A DNA stretch of 64,000 nt from Bacillus_I endophytica_A. Lineage in GTDB: Bacteria; Bacillota; Bacilli; Bacillales; Bacillaceae_H. Position 1 is the stretch's first letter, and every line of letters begins with the position of its first letter. The translations under genes were made by a program, and so were the position numbers. Shown here piece by piece: positions 26,403 to 35,732 of this stretch. Below the pieces are notes generated by a model that saw nothing but the letters and a program-made list of their open reading frames with translations, was not told the origin of the DNA and did not search any database. The stretch lies in assembly GCF_026790145.1 (NCBI RefSeq), contig NZ_JALAMS010000020.1:124001-188000 (forward strand), given 5' to 3'.

Positions 26403-27194
26403 CTAGTCACTCCCTTTTTTTGAAAAATAATGTATTAATACTTTCATCATACCATCTACAGAAGCCCTGTGCGCAATATGGCGCTCAGAAAAACCGCATG
26501 CTTCTGCTCTTTTTCCTGTTACATCTCCAACACACACAAGCGGCAGGTTCCGACCGTTTTCCTTTTGTGCGTATGGAACCAATTCACAAAACGCGTTGAC
26601 GGCTGATGGGCTCATAAAAGTAATAGCATCCATTTGCTCTTCTTTCACAAGAAAATCAAGCTCTTTCTGCTTGTCCTTGTCAGCCACTGTTTCATATACT
26701 GTTATGGTCTCTACTTCTAATCCTTGCTCTTTTAGTCCTTTAGGGATAGTGTCTTTCGCTAGATTTCCACGAACAAAGAGAATTTTCTCTTCCTTTGGCA
26801 CAACTTTTAAAAGTTCTTCTAAAAGAGCTTCTCCTGTAAACACAGAAGGTTTTAAAATGGAAGAATATCCATGTTCTTTTAGTACCTTTTCTGTCTTGTC
26901 TCCAACTACCGCTATCTTTGCTGTACTCTTTATTTTTTGGTTAACAGATGGATCTTTTAACAAATCAAAAAAAATGGAGACTCCATTTTGGCTTGTAAAA
27001 ACAAGCCATTGATATTCATGTACATGTCTCAGCGTTTCTTTTACTTTTTCTTTATTTTTTACATGGCGAATTTTTAAAAGAGGCACTACAAGCGGTGTTC
27101 CCCCATACTGTTCAATTAACCGAACAAATGGAGCACTCTGCTCTTTTGGGCGCGTAATTAAAATGCGTTTACCAAAAAGAGGAGCTGAGTCCAT
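26403..27194 (-). CDS. hemD: Uroporphyrinogen-III synthase
   Basis: Closes hydroxymethylbilane with D-ring inversion. The 263 residues have the two-lobed layout of this poorly conserved family (FGKRILITRPKEQSAPFV at the start, TFMSPSAVNAFCELV and VCVGDVTGKRAEACGF in the second lobe). The ATG at 27192-27194 overlaps the hemC TGA, so I prefer it to the in-frame GTG one codon earlier. It is in the hem operon between hemC and hemB. Confidence 0.94.
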   Translation of the reverse strand: MDSAPLFGKRILITRPKEQSAPFVRLIEQYGGTPLVVPLLKIRHVKNKEKVKETLRHVHEYQWLVFTSQNGVSIFFDLLKDPSVNQKIKSTAKIAVVGDKTEKVLKEHGYSSILKPSVFTGEALLEELLKVVPKEEKILFVRGNLAKDTIPKGLKEQGLEVETITVYETVADKDKQKELDFLVKEEQMDAITFMSPSAVNAFCELVPYAQKENGRNLPLVCVGDVTGKRAEACGFSERHIAHRASVDGMMKVLIHYFSKKGSD

Positions 27195-28126
27195 CACGAC
27201 TCACCAAGCTCCTCTTTGACTTTATCAATTAACTTTTTTGCACCTTGACTTGATAAAATGCGAGCAGCTTCATGTCCTACCTCTGTTGGATTATTACCGA
27301 CAACACGCTCTTTATACATTTGTTTCCCGTCTGGTGAAGCAACAAGAGCTGTTAATACAACTTCTTCGCCTTCAAGTGTAGCGTAACCTGCAATCGGAAC
27401 TTGACAGCCGCCTTCCATCTTATGAAGAAAAACACGCTCTGCTGTAACGGTTACACTTGTTTTATAATCATCTAACTTGTGAAGAAGATCTATTAGTTCT
27501 TGATCATCTTCTCGACATTCAATCGCTAAAGCACCTTGACCAATTGCAGGAACACAAACTTCTTCATCCATATATTCACTTACAACATCATCAGACCAGC
27601 CCATACGCTTTAATCCTGCTGCAGCAAGCACAATTGCATCATAGTCTTCACTTTTTAGCTTTCCTAACCGTGTATCAATATTTCCACGAATCCATTTAAT
27701 TTCAAGGTCTGGACGATAGGACAAAATTTGCGCTCCGCGTCTTAAGCTACTTGTGCCGATAATAGCTTTTTCTTTAATATTTGCTAGCCCTTCGCCAGTT
27801 TTTGAAATGAATGCATCACGATGGTCTTCACGAACCGGAATGCAGCCAATTGTAAGTCCATCTGGAAGAACAGCTGGCATGTCCTTCATGCTATGAACAG
27901 CGAAATCAATTTCTTTATTTAACATTGATTGCTCAATTTCTTTCACAAAAAGACCTTTTCCCCCTACTTTAGATAATGTTACATCTAAAATTTGGTCGCC
28001 TCGTGTTACAATCTCTTTAATTTCAAAGTCATAGTTTCCACCAAGCTTTTTCAGCTGTTCAATCACCCACTTTGTTTGTGTTAATGCTAATTTACTTTTT
28101 CTTGAGCCAACAACAATTTTCCGCAT
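27194..28126 (-). CDS. hemC: Hydroxymethylbilane synthase (porphobilinogen deaminase)
   Basis: Polymerises four porphobilinogens on a dipyrromethane cofactor. The 310 residues include RKSKLALTQT near the start, the substrate-binding arginine region IIGTSSLRRGAQI, and the cofactor-binding cysteine in MEGGCQVPIAGYA near residue 241. The stop overlaps the hemD start. A 12-base gap separates it from hemX. Confidence 0.97.
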   Translation of the reverse strand: MRKIVVGSRKSKLALTQTKWVIEQLKKLGGNYDFEIKEIVTRGDQILDVTLSKVGGKGLFVKEIEQSMLNKEIDFAVHSMKDMPAVLPDGLTIGCIPVREDHRDAFISKTGEGLANIKEKAIIGTSSLRRGAQILSYRPDLEIKWIRGNIDTRLGKLKSEDYDAIVLAAAGLKRMGWSDDVVSEYMDEEVCVPAIGQGALAIECREDDQELIDLLHKLDDYKTSVTVTAERVFLHKMEGGCQVPIAGYATLEGEEVVLTALVASPDGKQMYKERVVGNNPTEVGHEAARILSSQGAKKLIDKVKEELGES

Positions 28127-28138
28127 AAAATCCTCCTA

Positions 28139-28972
28139 CTACGAGTTCCAAAAATGAAAGTTAGATAAACTTCCAAATAAAAAGAAGTTTATTAGTAAAA
28201 TTAAAAATGAAGCCATATTCCAAAAGGCCATTGATTTTCCTTGCTGTCCCCTACTTATTCTTACATAAAGATAGACGCTATAGACAATAAGTACAAGAAA
28301 AGAACCAAGTACTTTTACGTCATACCAATGAAACTGATCAAGTTTCATATAAGCCCACATAATGCCCAAAAGAAGAGAGAGGAGCAAGAGCGGAAGAGCA
28401 ACAACATTTAAAAGATAAGAGAGATGATCAAGTCTTGATAAATCTCCAAGCCTTATCAGCCGTTTCCCCCACTTTTTCTTTTTCAAGAGATGATATTGCA
28501 GAACATAAAGTGATGAAAAAACAAAAGAAATCGAGAATGCCCCATACGACAAAATTGCCATTGTAATATGAAAAATTAATAACTCTGAAACTAGGCGTTC
28601 TCCTTGAACAGTAGAATAGTCTCGCATAGGTACAAAAGTATGTAACGCCATCACAAAAAAACCAATTACATTTGTGAAGAACACAAGAAAATCCACTCTC
28701 AAAAAGCGATTGATAAGAAGAGAGAGTGTAATAAGTACCCATGCATAAAAATAGATCCCTTCAAATATCGTTAAGATGGGAAATCTTCCTGTTTCTATCA
28801 TTCTGAACAGGAGAAAAAACGTTTGTAACACCCAGACAATAGCAAGCAACCAGAAGGCTGTTCGATTCGCCTTCCGGTTGTTAAGTAAAAAATCGATAAA
28901 ATATAATAGCACACTTATAGCATAAAGTACGACAACAAGCTCATAAATTCTTGTTAAATTGATTTCTACCAT
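28139..28972 (-). CDS. hemX: HemX, CcsA-like membrane protein
   Basis: Integral membrane protein which in B. subtilis lowers the level of glutamyl-tRNA reductase (HemA). The 277 residues form about eight transmembrane helices and resemble the cytochrome c assembly (CcsA/CcmC) family, with histidines such as that in FHWYDVKVLGSF. It lies between hemA and hemC, the usual position. The start ATG has AAAGGA upstream. No enzyme activity is known. Confidence 0.92.
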   Translation of the reverse strand: MVEINLTRIYELVVVLYAISVLLYFIDFLLNNRKANRTAFWLLAIVWVLQTFFLLFRMIETGRFPILTIFEGIYFYAWVLITLSLLINRFLRVDFLVFFTNVIGFFVMALHTFVPMRDYSTVQGERLVSELLIFHITMAILSYGAFSISFVFSSLYVLQYHLLKKKKWGKRLIRLGDLSRLDHLSYLLNVVALPLLLLSLLLGIMWAYMKLDQFHWYDVKVLGSFLVLIVYSVYLYVRISRGQQGKSMAFWNMASFLILLINFFLFGSLSNFHFWNS

Positions 28973-28986
28973 TTAACAATCCTTTC

Positions 28987-30327
28987 TTATGACGGATGTA
29001 CAATTTCATGAGCAAGGGGCGCTTTTTCTACCTTCTTTTCAATAGTACGTTCATCTTGTACCATATGTTCAATATCAAAAATCTTCATAAATAACTGAAG
29101 TGACTCTTCTGCACCTTTCTGACCAGCAAGCTCTTTCGCGCTTAAAATTGGATCTTTCAGCAGCTGATTAATAATGCTTTTTGTATGTTTATTTAATACT
29201 TTCCGCTCACGTTCTGTCAAATTTGGAAGCTTTCGCTCAATGCTTTTCATTGTTTCACTTTGGATATTGAGCGCTTTTTGACGAAGTGCTGAAATGACAG
29301 GAACAACACCAAGCGTTCCAATCCATGTTTTAAATTCTACAACAGCTGCTTCAATCATAATTTCAATTGTCTCAGCTGCCTTTTGACGTTCTTGCAGGTT
29401 TGCTTCCACAATACCCTCTAAATCATCAATATCATATAAGAAAACTGTTTCTAGTTCGCTAAGAGACGGATCTAAATCGCGCGGAACAGCAATATCTACC
29501 ATAAAAATCGGGCGACCTTTGCGCAACTTTTCTACTTCTTTCATCGTCTCTTTAGTAATAACATATTCTGTTGCTGATGTTGAACTAATGACGATATCCG
29601 CTTCAAGCAAGGCACCTGCAAGGTCTTCAAAACTTCTTGCATTTCCTTCAAAACGCTGTGCTAAGGCTTCTGCTTTTTCCTTTGTACGATTAATAACCGT
29701 CACATTGCCAACCCCACTGCCAGATAAATTTTTAGCAGCAAGCTCGCCCATTTTACCAGCCCCTAAAATAAGGACGTGCTTTTGTGACAGATTACCAAAT
29801 ATCTTTTTCCCAAGTTCAACAGCTGCATAGCTAACAGACACAGCATTTGCACCAATATCTGTGTAGTGATGTGCTCGTTTTGCAAGTGTCACAGCTTCTT
29901 TAAAAAGCTGATTAAATACCGTTCCTGTTGCTCCTTGTCCTTGAGCTGTTAAAAAGCTTGAACGAACTTGACCAAGAATTTGAGTTTCACCTAAAACCAT
30001 TGAATCTAACCCGCTAACAACACGATATAAATGCTCAATCGCAGCATCATGCTCGTATATTGTTAAATATGGAGAAAGTTCCTCTTTACTTATATTAAAC
30101 CATTCAGCTAAAAAAGCTTTTACATAATAACGCCCTGTATGCAACTGATCAACAACTGCATAGATTTCTGTCCGATTGCATGTTGACACAATTACGTTTT
30201 CTAAAACGCTCTTTTGCTCTTTAAGAACACGCATCGCTTCAGACAGTTCACTATCGTTAAAACTTACCTTTTCGCGAATTTCAACAGGGGCTGTTCGATA
30301 ATTTAAGCCGATTGCAATAATGTGCAT
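28987..30327 (-). CDS. hemA: Glutamyl-tRNA reductase
   Basis: NADPH-dependent first enzyme of C5 tetrapyrrole synthesis, reducing glutamyl-tRNA(Glu) to the semialdehyde. The 446 residues carry the catalytic cysteine in STCNRTEIYA (about residue 50), a Rossmann motif VLILGAGKMGELAA, and a C-terminal dimerisation helix region. It leads the hemAXCDBL operon. Regulation is probably by haem-linked HemX action and possibly by PerR as in B. subtilis, but I see no convincing Per box. Confidence 0.97.
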   Translation of the reverse strand: MHIIAIGLNYRTAPVEIREKVSFNDSELSEAMRVLKEQKSVLENVIVSTCNRTEIYAVVDQLHTGRYYVKAFLAEWFNISKEELSPYLTIYEHDAAIEHLYRVVSGLDSMVLGETQILGQVRSSFLTAQGQGATGTVFNQLFKEAVTLAKRAHHYTDIGANAVSVSYAAVELGKKIFGNLSQKHVLILGAGKMGELAAKNLSGSGVGNVTVINRTKEKAEALAQRFEGNARSFEDLAGALLEADIVISSTSATEYVITKETMKEVEKLRKGRPIFMVDIAVPRDLDPSLSELETVFLYDIDDLEGIVEANLQERQKAAETIEIMIEAAVVEFKTWIGTLGVVPVISALRQKALNIQSETMKSIERKLPNLTERERKVLNKHTKSIINQLLKDPILSAKELAGQKGAEESLQLFMKIFDIEHMVQDERTIEKKVEKAPLAHEIVHPS

Positions 30328-30373
30328 TCTTTTCTGTACCCCCTTAACGTAATGCTCGTATTATCCTTTACTT

Positions 30374-30443
30374 ATTATAACATGTTTCCTTTAGCTCTTT
30401 TCATACAAAATGTGAACATTATTTAAAATGATTACAAAGTAAT
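30374..30443 (-). promoter_or_regulatory. hemA upstream region: extended -10 and a short palindrome
   Basis: On the minus strand TGTTATAAT (-10 hexamer 30374-30379) is an extended -10; no clear -35 is seen. Further upstream ATTAC-AAA-GTAAT (30431-30443) is a perfect 5-3-5 inverted repeat that could bind a regulator. It does not match the PerR or Rex consensus well. The rest of the 30328-30600 gap shows nothing clear. Confidence 0.35.
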
Positions 30444-30600
30444 ATTTCTTATTATGTAATTAGTTTAGCACACTTTCTTAAATTCTCAACTTTTTTGATT
30501 GTTAATAGAAAGCGCTAGCATTTATGAGAAGCTTTGTTACTATCTTCTTCGCATAGCATTATTTTTCCTTTTTCTTTATTGTTTTACAAAAGAAAAAAAT

Positions 30601-30642
30601 TATACAAGAGACCCTTTAATTTTCTAAAGGGTCTCTTGTATA
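30601..30642 (-). terminator. Terminator of ysxC
   Basis: An 18-bp perfect stem (30601-30618 with 30625-30642; core GAGACCCTTTA) and a six-base loop. On the minus strand ATTTTTTTC follows. It ends the lon-ysxC unit ahead of the hemA promoter. Confidence 0.8.
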
Positions 30643-30694
30643 ATATAAAATTCCATCACATAATATGCTTGTTTTCTCGTAAAAGCAGACGTTT

Positions 30695-31276
30695 TTATAG
30701 AAAGCTTTTAATAGCATTCCACGCCGTGTCTTTTCCTTGAGCCGTTTCCGAAGAGAATAAAATCATTTCATCGCCCTCTTCAAGCTCCAGCGTATCTTTT
30801 ACAATTTTTAAATGCTTTTGCCACTTTCCTTTTGGTATCTTATCAGCTTTTGTAGCAATGATAATAACGGAAAGTCCGAAATGCTTTAGAAAATCATACA
30901 TCATAATATCATCTTGAGTTGGCTTATGACGTACATCTACGATAAGTACAACAGCTTTAAGCTGTTCTCGGTTTGTTAGATACGTTTCAATCATTTTACC
31001 CCATGCTGCGCGCTCTGTTTTTGAAACGCGAGCATATCCATAACCTGGAACATCTACAAAATGTAGAATGTCATCAATATTATAGAAATTTAACGTTTGG
31101 GTTTTACCTGGCTTTGAAGATGTACGCGCTAAATTTTTACGATTCAGCATTTTATTGATAAAAGATGATTTCCCCACATTTGAACGCCCTGCAAGTGCAA
31201 TCTCAGGAAGATGGCCAACGGGGTACTGTGCTGGTTTTACAGCACTTATCACAATCTCTGCGTTTTTTACTTTCAT
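30695..31276 (-). CDS. ysxC: Ribosome biogenesis GTPase YsxC/EngB
   Basis: Essential GTPase for 50S subunit assembly. The 193 residues show G1 GRSNVGKSS (about 30-38), the G2 threonine in SSKPGKTQT, G3 DVPGYG, G4 ATKADK and G5 FSSETAQG. It overlaps the lonA stop by four bases, so translation is coupled to lonA. The same lonA-ysxC-hemA order occurs in B. subtilis. Confidence 0.97.
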   Translation of the reverse strand: MKVKNAEIVISAVKPAQYPVGHLPEIALAGRSNVGKSSFINKMLNRKNLARTSSKPGKTQTLNFYNIDDILHFVDVPGYGYARVSKTERAAWGKMIETYLTNREQLKAVVLIVDVRHKPTQDDIMMYDFLKHFGLSVIIIATKADKIPKGKWQKHLKIVKDTLELEEGDEMILFSSETAQGKDTAWNAIKSFL

Positions 31277-33597
31277 AAACTCTCTCCTACTAATGCGTGC
31301 TTTAGCACCTCATCCAAATGAGAAACTGGAACAATTTCAAGGTGCTCCCGCACGCTTTCTGGAATTTCCTCAATGTCCTTCTCATTATCACGTGGAATCA
31401 ATACTTTTGTCAAACCGGCTCTATGAGCACTAAGCGTCTTTTCCTTTAACCCTCCGATTGGAAGCACGCGTCCTCGAAGTGTAATCTCACCTGTCATTCC
31501 TACTTCTTTTCTAACAGGATTGTCTGTTAAAGCTGAAATAAGAGCAGTAGCCATCGTAATACCTGCTGAAGGGCCATCCTTTGGCACAGCTCCTTCTGGA
31601 ACGTGAACATGAATATCTAACTTTTCATGAAATGAAGGGTCAACTCCTAGCTCGTCTGCTCGTGAGCGAATATAGCTAAAAGCAGCTTGTGCCGATTCTT
31701 TCATTACATCGCCAAGTTTCCCTGTTAAAATTAATTTTCCTTTACCAGGAGCAGCACTTACTTCAATAGAAAGTGTATCTCCACCAACCGTTGTATAAGC
31801 AAGACCTGTTGCAACGCCAACTTGGTCTTCTTCTTCAATTTGTCCATAGCGGAAACGTGGTTTCCCTAAGAAATCCTCAAGCGTTTTTGGCGTAACCGTA
31901 ATTCTTTTTCTCTCTTCTCCAACAATTTGTTTTGCTGCTTTTCGGCAAATTGAGGCTAATGTTCGCTCAAGGCTACGAACTCCCGCTTCTCTCGTATACA
32001 TGCGAATAATTTTTAGAAAAGCTTCGTCTTTTATATTAAGCTGGTTTTTTCCTAATCCGTGCTCTTTTAGTTGTTTTGGGAAAAGATGACGCTTCGCGAT
32101 TTCTAACTTTTCTAGCTCTGTATAACCAGCAATATCAATAATTTCCATCCGATCACGAAGCGGACCTGGAATTGTTGCTAAATTATTTGCTGTAGCAATG
32201 AAAAGGACATTAGATAAATCATAAGTTTCCTCAATATAGTGGTCACTGAACGTATTATTTTGCTCCGGATCCAGTACTTCTAAAAGAGCTGATGAAGGGT
32301 CACCACGGAAGTCATTCGACATTTTGTCAATTTCATCGAGCAAGAAAACCGGGTTGATTGTTCCTGCCTTCTTCATCCCTTGAATAATACGACCAGGCAT
32401 TGCTCCAACATATGTGCGTCGATGCCCCCTAATTTCTGACTCATCGCGTACACCGCCAAGAGAGGCTCTAACAAACTGACGGTTAAGAGAAGTAGCGATT
32501 GATCTAGCAAGCGATGTTTTCCCAACTCCAGGCGGTCCTGATAAACAGAGAATTGGACCTCTTAATGATTTTGTCAACTGCTGAACAGCCAAGTATTCCA
32601 GCACGCGTTCTTTCACTTTTTCAAGTCCATAATGCTCGTCATCTAATATTTTTTCTGCTCGTTTAATATTTAAAATATCTTCTGTTTCTTTTGTCCAAGG
32701 TAGTGAAATGAGCCATTCAATATAGTTTCTAATTACAGAGCTTTCAGCAGAACTTGCAGGTACTTTTTCATATCGATCAAGCTCTTTTAAAGCAACCTCT
32801 TTAATATGATCTGTCATACCGGCTTTTTCAATTTTCTCAAGCAATGAAGACACTTCAGCCGTCTTTCCGTCCTTATCTCCAAGTTCCTTTTGAATTGCCT
32901 TCATTTGTTCTCGAAGATAATATTCCTTTTGAGTACGCTCCATTGATTTTTTAACACGCTGACTAATTTTCTTCTCAAGCTGTAAAACTTCTTGTTCGTT
33001 ATTAATATATTCAATAACTTTTTCTAACCGTTCTTTAACATCAAGCATTTCTAGAATTTCCTGTTTTTGCTCAACTTTAACAGGAAGATGTGACGTGATA
33101 ATATCAGCGAGACGTCCAGGCTCATCAATATCTGTTACTGTTGCAAGTGTTTCCTGAGATACTTTTTTAGACAATTTTATGTATTGCTCAAAATACTGTA
33201 GCAACGTTCTCATTAAAGCTTCATCTTCTGAAGTTTTTTCATGCTCCTCGGTGTACTGCTCAATATCTACAGAAAACATCTTTTCTTCCTGCTTAAAAGA
33301 TACAATTTTCGCTCTGTTTAATCCTTCTACGAGAACGCGCATCGTTCCATTTGGGAGTTTTAACATTTGCTTAATTTTCGCTAGTGTTCCTGTATGATAA
33401 AAATCTTCTTCTGTTGGTTCATCAATACCCATTTCCTTTTGTGAAACAAGAAAAATGAAGTGATCTTCTATCATCGCTGTTTCTAAAGCTTGCACAGATT
33501 TATCTCGACCAACATCTAAATGAAGAACCATTGTTGGATATACAAGCAAGCCTCTTAGTGGCAGAAGCGGAACTGTTGTTGTTTGTTTGATTGCCAC
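31273..33597 (-). CDS. lonA: ATP-dependent protease LonA
   Basis: Homohexameric AAA+ serine protease of the cytoplasm. The 774 residues have the N-terminal LAN domain (about 10-200), Walker A GPPGVGKTSLA (about 350), Walker B PVFLLDEIDK, and the Ser/Lys dyad domain with DGPSAGITMATAL (catalytic Ser near 677). The start is a GTG, with GGAGGTG upstream. Unlike LonB it has no membrane helix. Confidence 0.97.
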   Translation of the reverse strand: MAIKQTTTVPLLPLRGLLVYPTMVLHLDVGRDKSVQALETAMIEDHFIFLVSQKEMGIDEPTEEDFYHTGTLAKIKQMLKLPNGTMRVLVEGLNRAKIVSFKQEEKMFSVDIEQYTEEHEKTSEDEALMRTLLQYFEQYIKLSKKVSQETLATVTDIDEPGRLADIITSHLPVKVEQKQEILEMLDVKERLEKVIEYINNEQEVLQLEKKISQRVKKSMERTQKEYYLREQMKAIQKELGDKDGKTAEVSSLLEKIEKAGMTDHIKEVALKELDRYEKVPASSAESSVIRNYIEWLISLPWTKETEDILNIKRAEKILDDEHYGLEKVKERVLEYLAVQQLTKSLRGPILCLSGPPGVGKTSLARSIATSLNRQFVRASLGGVRDESEIRGHRRTYVGAMPGRIIQGMKKAGTINPVFLLDEIDKMSNDFRGDPSSALLEVLDPEQNNTFSDHYIEETYDLSNVLFIATANNLATIPGPLRDRMEIIDIAGYTELEKLEIAKRHLFPKQLKEHGLGKNQLNIKDEAFLKIIRMYTREAGVRSLERTLASICRKAAKQIVGEERKRITVTPKTLEDFLGKPRFRYGQIEEEDQVGVATGLAYTTVGGDTLSIEVSAAPGKGKLILTGKLGDVMKESAQAAFSYIRSRADELGVDPSFHEKLDIHVHVPEGAVPKDGPSAGITMATALISALTDNPVRKEVGMTGEITLRGRVLPIGGLKEKTLSAHRAGLTKVLIPRDNEKDIEEIPESVREHLEIVPVSHLDEVLKHALVGESL

Positions 33598-33859
33598 TTT
33601 TCTACACCTCCATCTAAGCTATTCGGTTAAAGGAGAGTCTTGTATTATAGGAAGAAAGCCTTCACTTTATTCCACTATTTACTACATTAGTGTAATAAAA
33701 AATATTTTTTCTCCATAAAATTAACCGAAAATTCAATACGTATAGTCTTTCAACAATTCTATCTTATTTAAAAAACATTGTCTAATCTAAAACATTGTCT
33801 CTTCCTTATTGTGAGCCTTTCTTATGGAGAACATGTAAAACATCTCTTCTTATTTTCAG

Positions 33860-33900
33860 AAAAACAGGCTTTATCCTTTTAGGGACAAAGCCTGTTTTTT
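33860..33900 (-). terminator. Terminator of lonB
   Basis: AAAAACAGGCTTT (33860-33872) pairs with AAAGCCTGTTTTT (33888-33900). The minus strand then continues TTTCTG. It ends lonB, and the 33598-33859 region to its left holds the lonA promoter region with no ORF. Confidence 0.75.
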
Positions 33901-35567
33901 TACATTGATTCACGTTTTGGAAGTGACACATCTTCTTCGCGATTCAAAAGAGGATGAGCCGTTTTAACTAATGTTAGAGCTAGAACTTCTTTAATGTGTG
34001 TAACTGGGATAATTTCAATCCCCTTTATTTCTTCTAAAAGTGAGTTCATGTTTTCCTTTGGAATAATGACTGTTTCCACTCCTGCCTGCTTTGCAGCTTT
34101 CACTTTTGCGACAACGCCACCAATTGGCTTTACTTTCCCGTGAAGACCAATTTCTCCTGTCATTGCTATCGTATGCTTAACAGGAACATTGTAAATGGCC
34201 GAATAGATTCCCGTAGCCATCGCAATACCAGCTGAAGGCCCATCAATAGGAATTCCTCCTGGAAAGTTTACGTGAATATCGTATTCACTTTCTTCCATCC
34301 CCATTGTACGGAGAACCGTAATAACATTTTCAATGGAACTTCTCGCCATACTTTTGCGACGAATCGATTTTCCGCTTCCTCCAATGCTTTCTTCTTCAAC
34401 AATTCCTGTAATATTGATTTTTCCTTTATCTTTGCTTTTTAGTGCCGTCACTTCAATGTCTAACAAAGCACCAGAATTCGGACCGTACACTGCAAGTCCA
34501 TTCACAATTCCAACTTGCTCTTTTTGCCCTATCTTTGGATCAAGGCGTGGGGACATTTGACTTGAATGAATAACCCATTCCATATCGCTATCTTCAATTT
34601 CTTTCTTATCAGCAGAAATAGCCACTCCTGCTGCAATTTGAATCATATTAACAGCTTCACGCCCGTTTCTTGCATATGTAGCTAATAGCGATAAGGAATA
34701 TTCACTAATTGGCATCCCAACTTTATCTGCAGCCTTTTTGGCTACCGTTTCAACTTCACTTTTTTCAAGCTCTCTAAAGAAAATTTCTAAACAGCGAGAA
34801 CGTATTGCCGGAGGAATTTCATCAGGTGTTCTAGTTGTGGCTCCAACTAGACGAAAGTCAGCCGGTAATCCATTTTGAAAGATATCATGAATATGTGTTG
34901 GAATTTGAGTATTTTCTTCACTATAATACGCACTTTCTAAAAATACTTTTCGATCTTCTAGCACTTTTAGCATTTTATTCATTTGAATTGAATGAAGTTC
35001 CCCAATCTCATCAATGAACAACATGCCTCCGTGAGCGTGAGTAACAGCTCCTTGTTTTGGTTGAGGAATCCCCGCTTGTCCCATCGCCCCTGCTCCTTGA
35101 TAAATGGGGTCATGAACAGAACCAATAAGAGGATCTGCAATTCCCCGCTCGTCAAAGCGTGCTGTTGTAGCATCAAGTTCAACGAAAACAGCATCTTGCT
35201 TGAACGGTGACTTTGTATTCTTTTTTGCTTCTTCTAATACGAGGCGAGCCGCAGCCGTTTTCCCCACTCCAGGAGGGCCATATATAATAACATGCTGTGG
35301 ATTTGGACCGCATAGGGCAGCTTTTAGTGAACGAATGCCGTCTTCTTGACCAACAATGTCTTTAAAAGTAGCAGGTCTTACTCGTTCTGCTAGCGGTTCT
35401 GTTAAAGAAATAGAGCGAAGTCTCCTTAACTGTTCCATTTCTTTTTTGGATTCCCGATCAATGGACACTTTTTGTGTACGTTGATTGCGCAATAAGCTCC
35501 AAAAGTACAGCCCAATAATAATGCCAAAAAACAGCTGTACAAGGATAATGATATTTGTCCAACTCAT
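33900..35567 (-). CDS. lonB: Membrane-anchored ATP-dependent protease LonB
   Basis: Forespore-expressed Lon paralogue in B. subtilis. The 555 residues start with one transmembrane helix (about 5-24, IIILVQLFFGIIIGLYFW), then an AAA+ module with GPPGVGKTAAARL and MLFIDEIGELH, and a Lon protease domain with IDGPSAGIAMATGI. The large LonA N-terminal domain is absent. The gene stands alone between terminators. Sporulation sigma-F control is known for B. subtilis; I did not identify a sigma-F promoter here. Confidence 0.95.
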   Translation of the reverse strand: MSWTNIIILVQLFFGIIIGLYFWSLLRNQRTQKVSIDRESKKEMEQLRRLRSISLTEPLAERVRPATFKDIVGQEDGIRSLKAALCGPNPQHVIIYGPPGVGKTAAARLVLEEAKKNTKSPFKQDAVFVELDATTARFDERGIADPLIGSVHDPIYQGAGAMGQAGIPQPKQGAVTHAHGGMLFIDEIGELHSIQMNKMLKVLEDRKVFLESAYYSEENTQIPTHIHDIFQNGLPADFRLVGATTRTPDEIPPAIRSRCLEIFFRELEKSEVETVAKKAADKVGMPISEYSLSLLATYARNGREAVNMIQIAAGVAISADKKEIEDSDMEWVIHSSQMSPRLDPKIGQKEQVGIVNGLAVYGPNSGALLDIEVTALKSKDKGKINITGIVEEESIGGSGKSIRRKSMARSSIENVITVLRTMGMEESEYDIHVNFPGGIPIDGPSAGIAMATGIYSAIYNVPVKHTIAMTGEIGLHGKVKPIGGVVAKVKAAKQAGVETVIIPKENMNSLLEEIKGIEIIPVTHIKEVLALTLVKTAHPLLNREEDVSLPKRESM

Positions 35568-35650
35568 AAAGTGACCTCCTGCATGTTTTGTAAGTTTACA
35601 TGCTAGTATCTCCTTGTCAAAGTTGGAATAAACCGTTTAAATTGAAAAAA

Positions 35651-35687
35651 AGAAGAGGAATTCCAAATGAGTTGGAATTCCTCTTCT
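35651..35687 (-). terminator. Terminator of clpX
   Basis: Perfect 15-bp stem (AGAAGAGGAATTCCA and its complement) with a seven-base loop. On the minus strand TTTTTTCAAT follows. Confidence 0.85.
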
Positions 35688-35732
35688 TCGTTTTATAACA
35701 AAAAAGTAAGCTAAAAAGCTTTCTTCTCTTTA

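Noticed and set aside
30500..30530. cre-like sequence AGAAAGCGCTAGCA upstream of hemA
   Set aside because: Two mismatches at important consensus positions, including the first base, and its location relative to a promoter is unclear.
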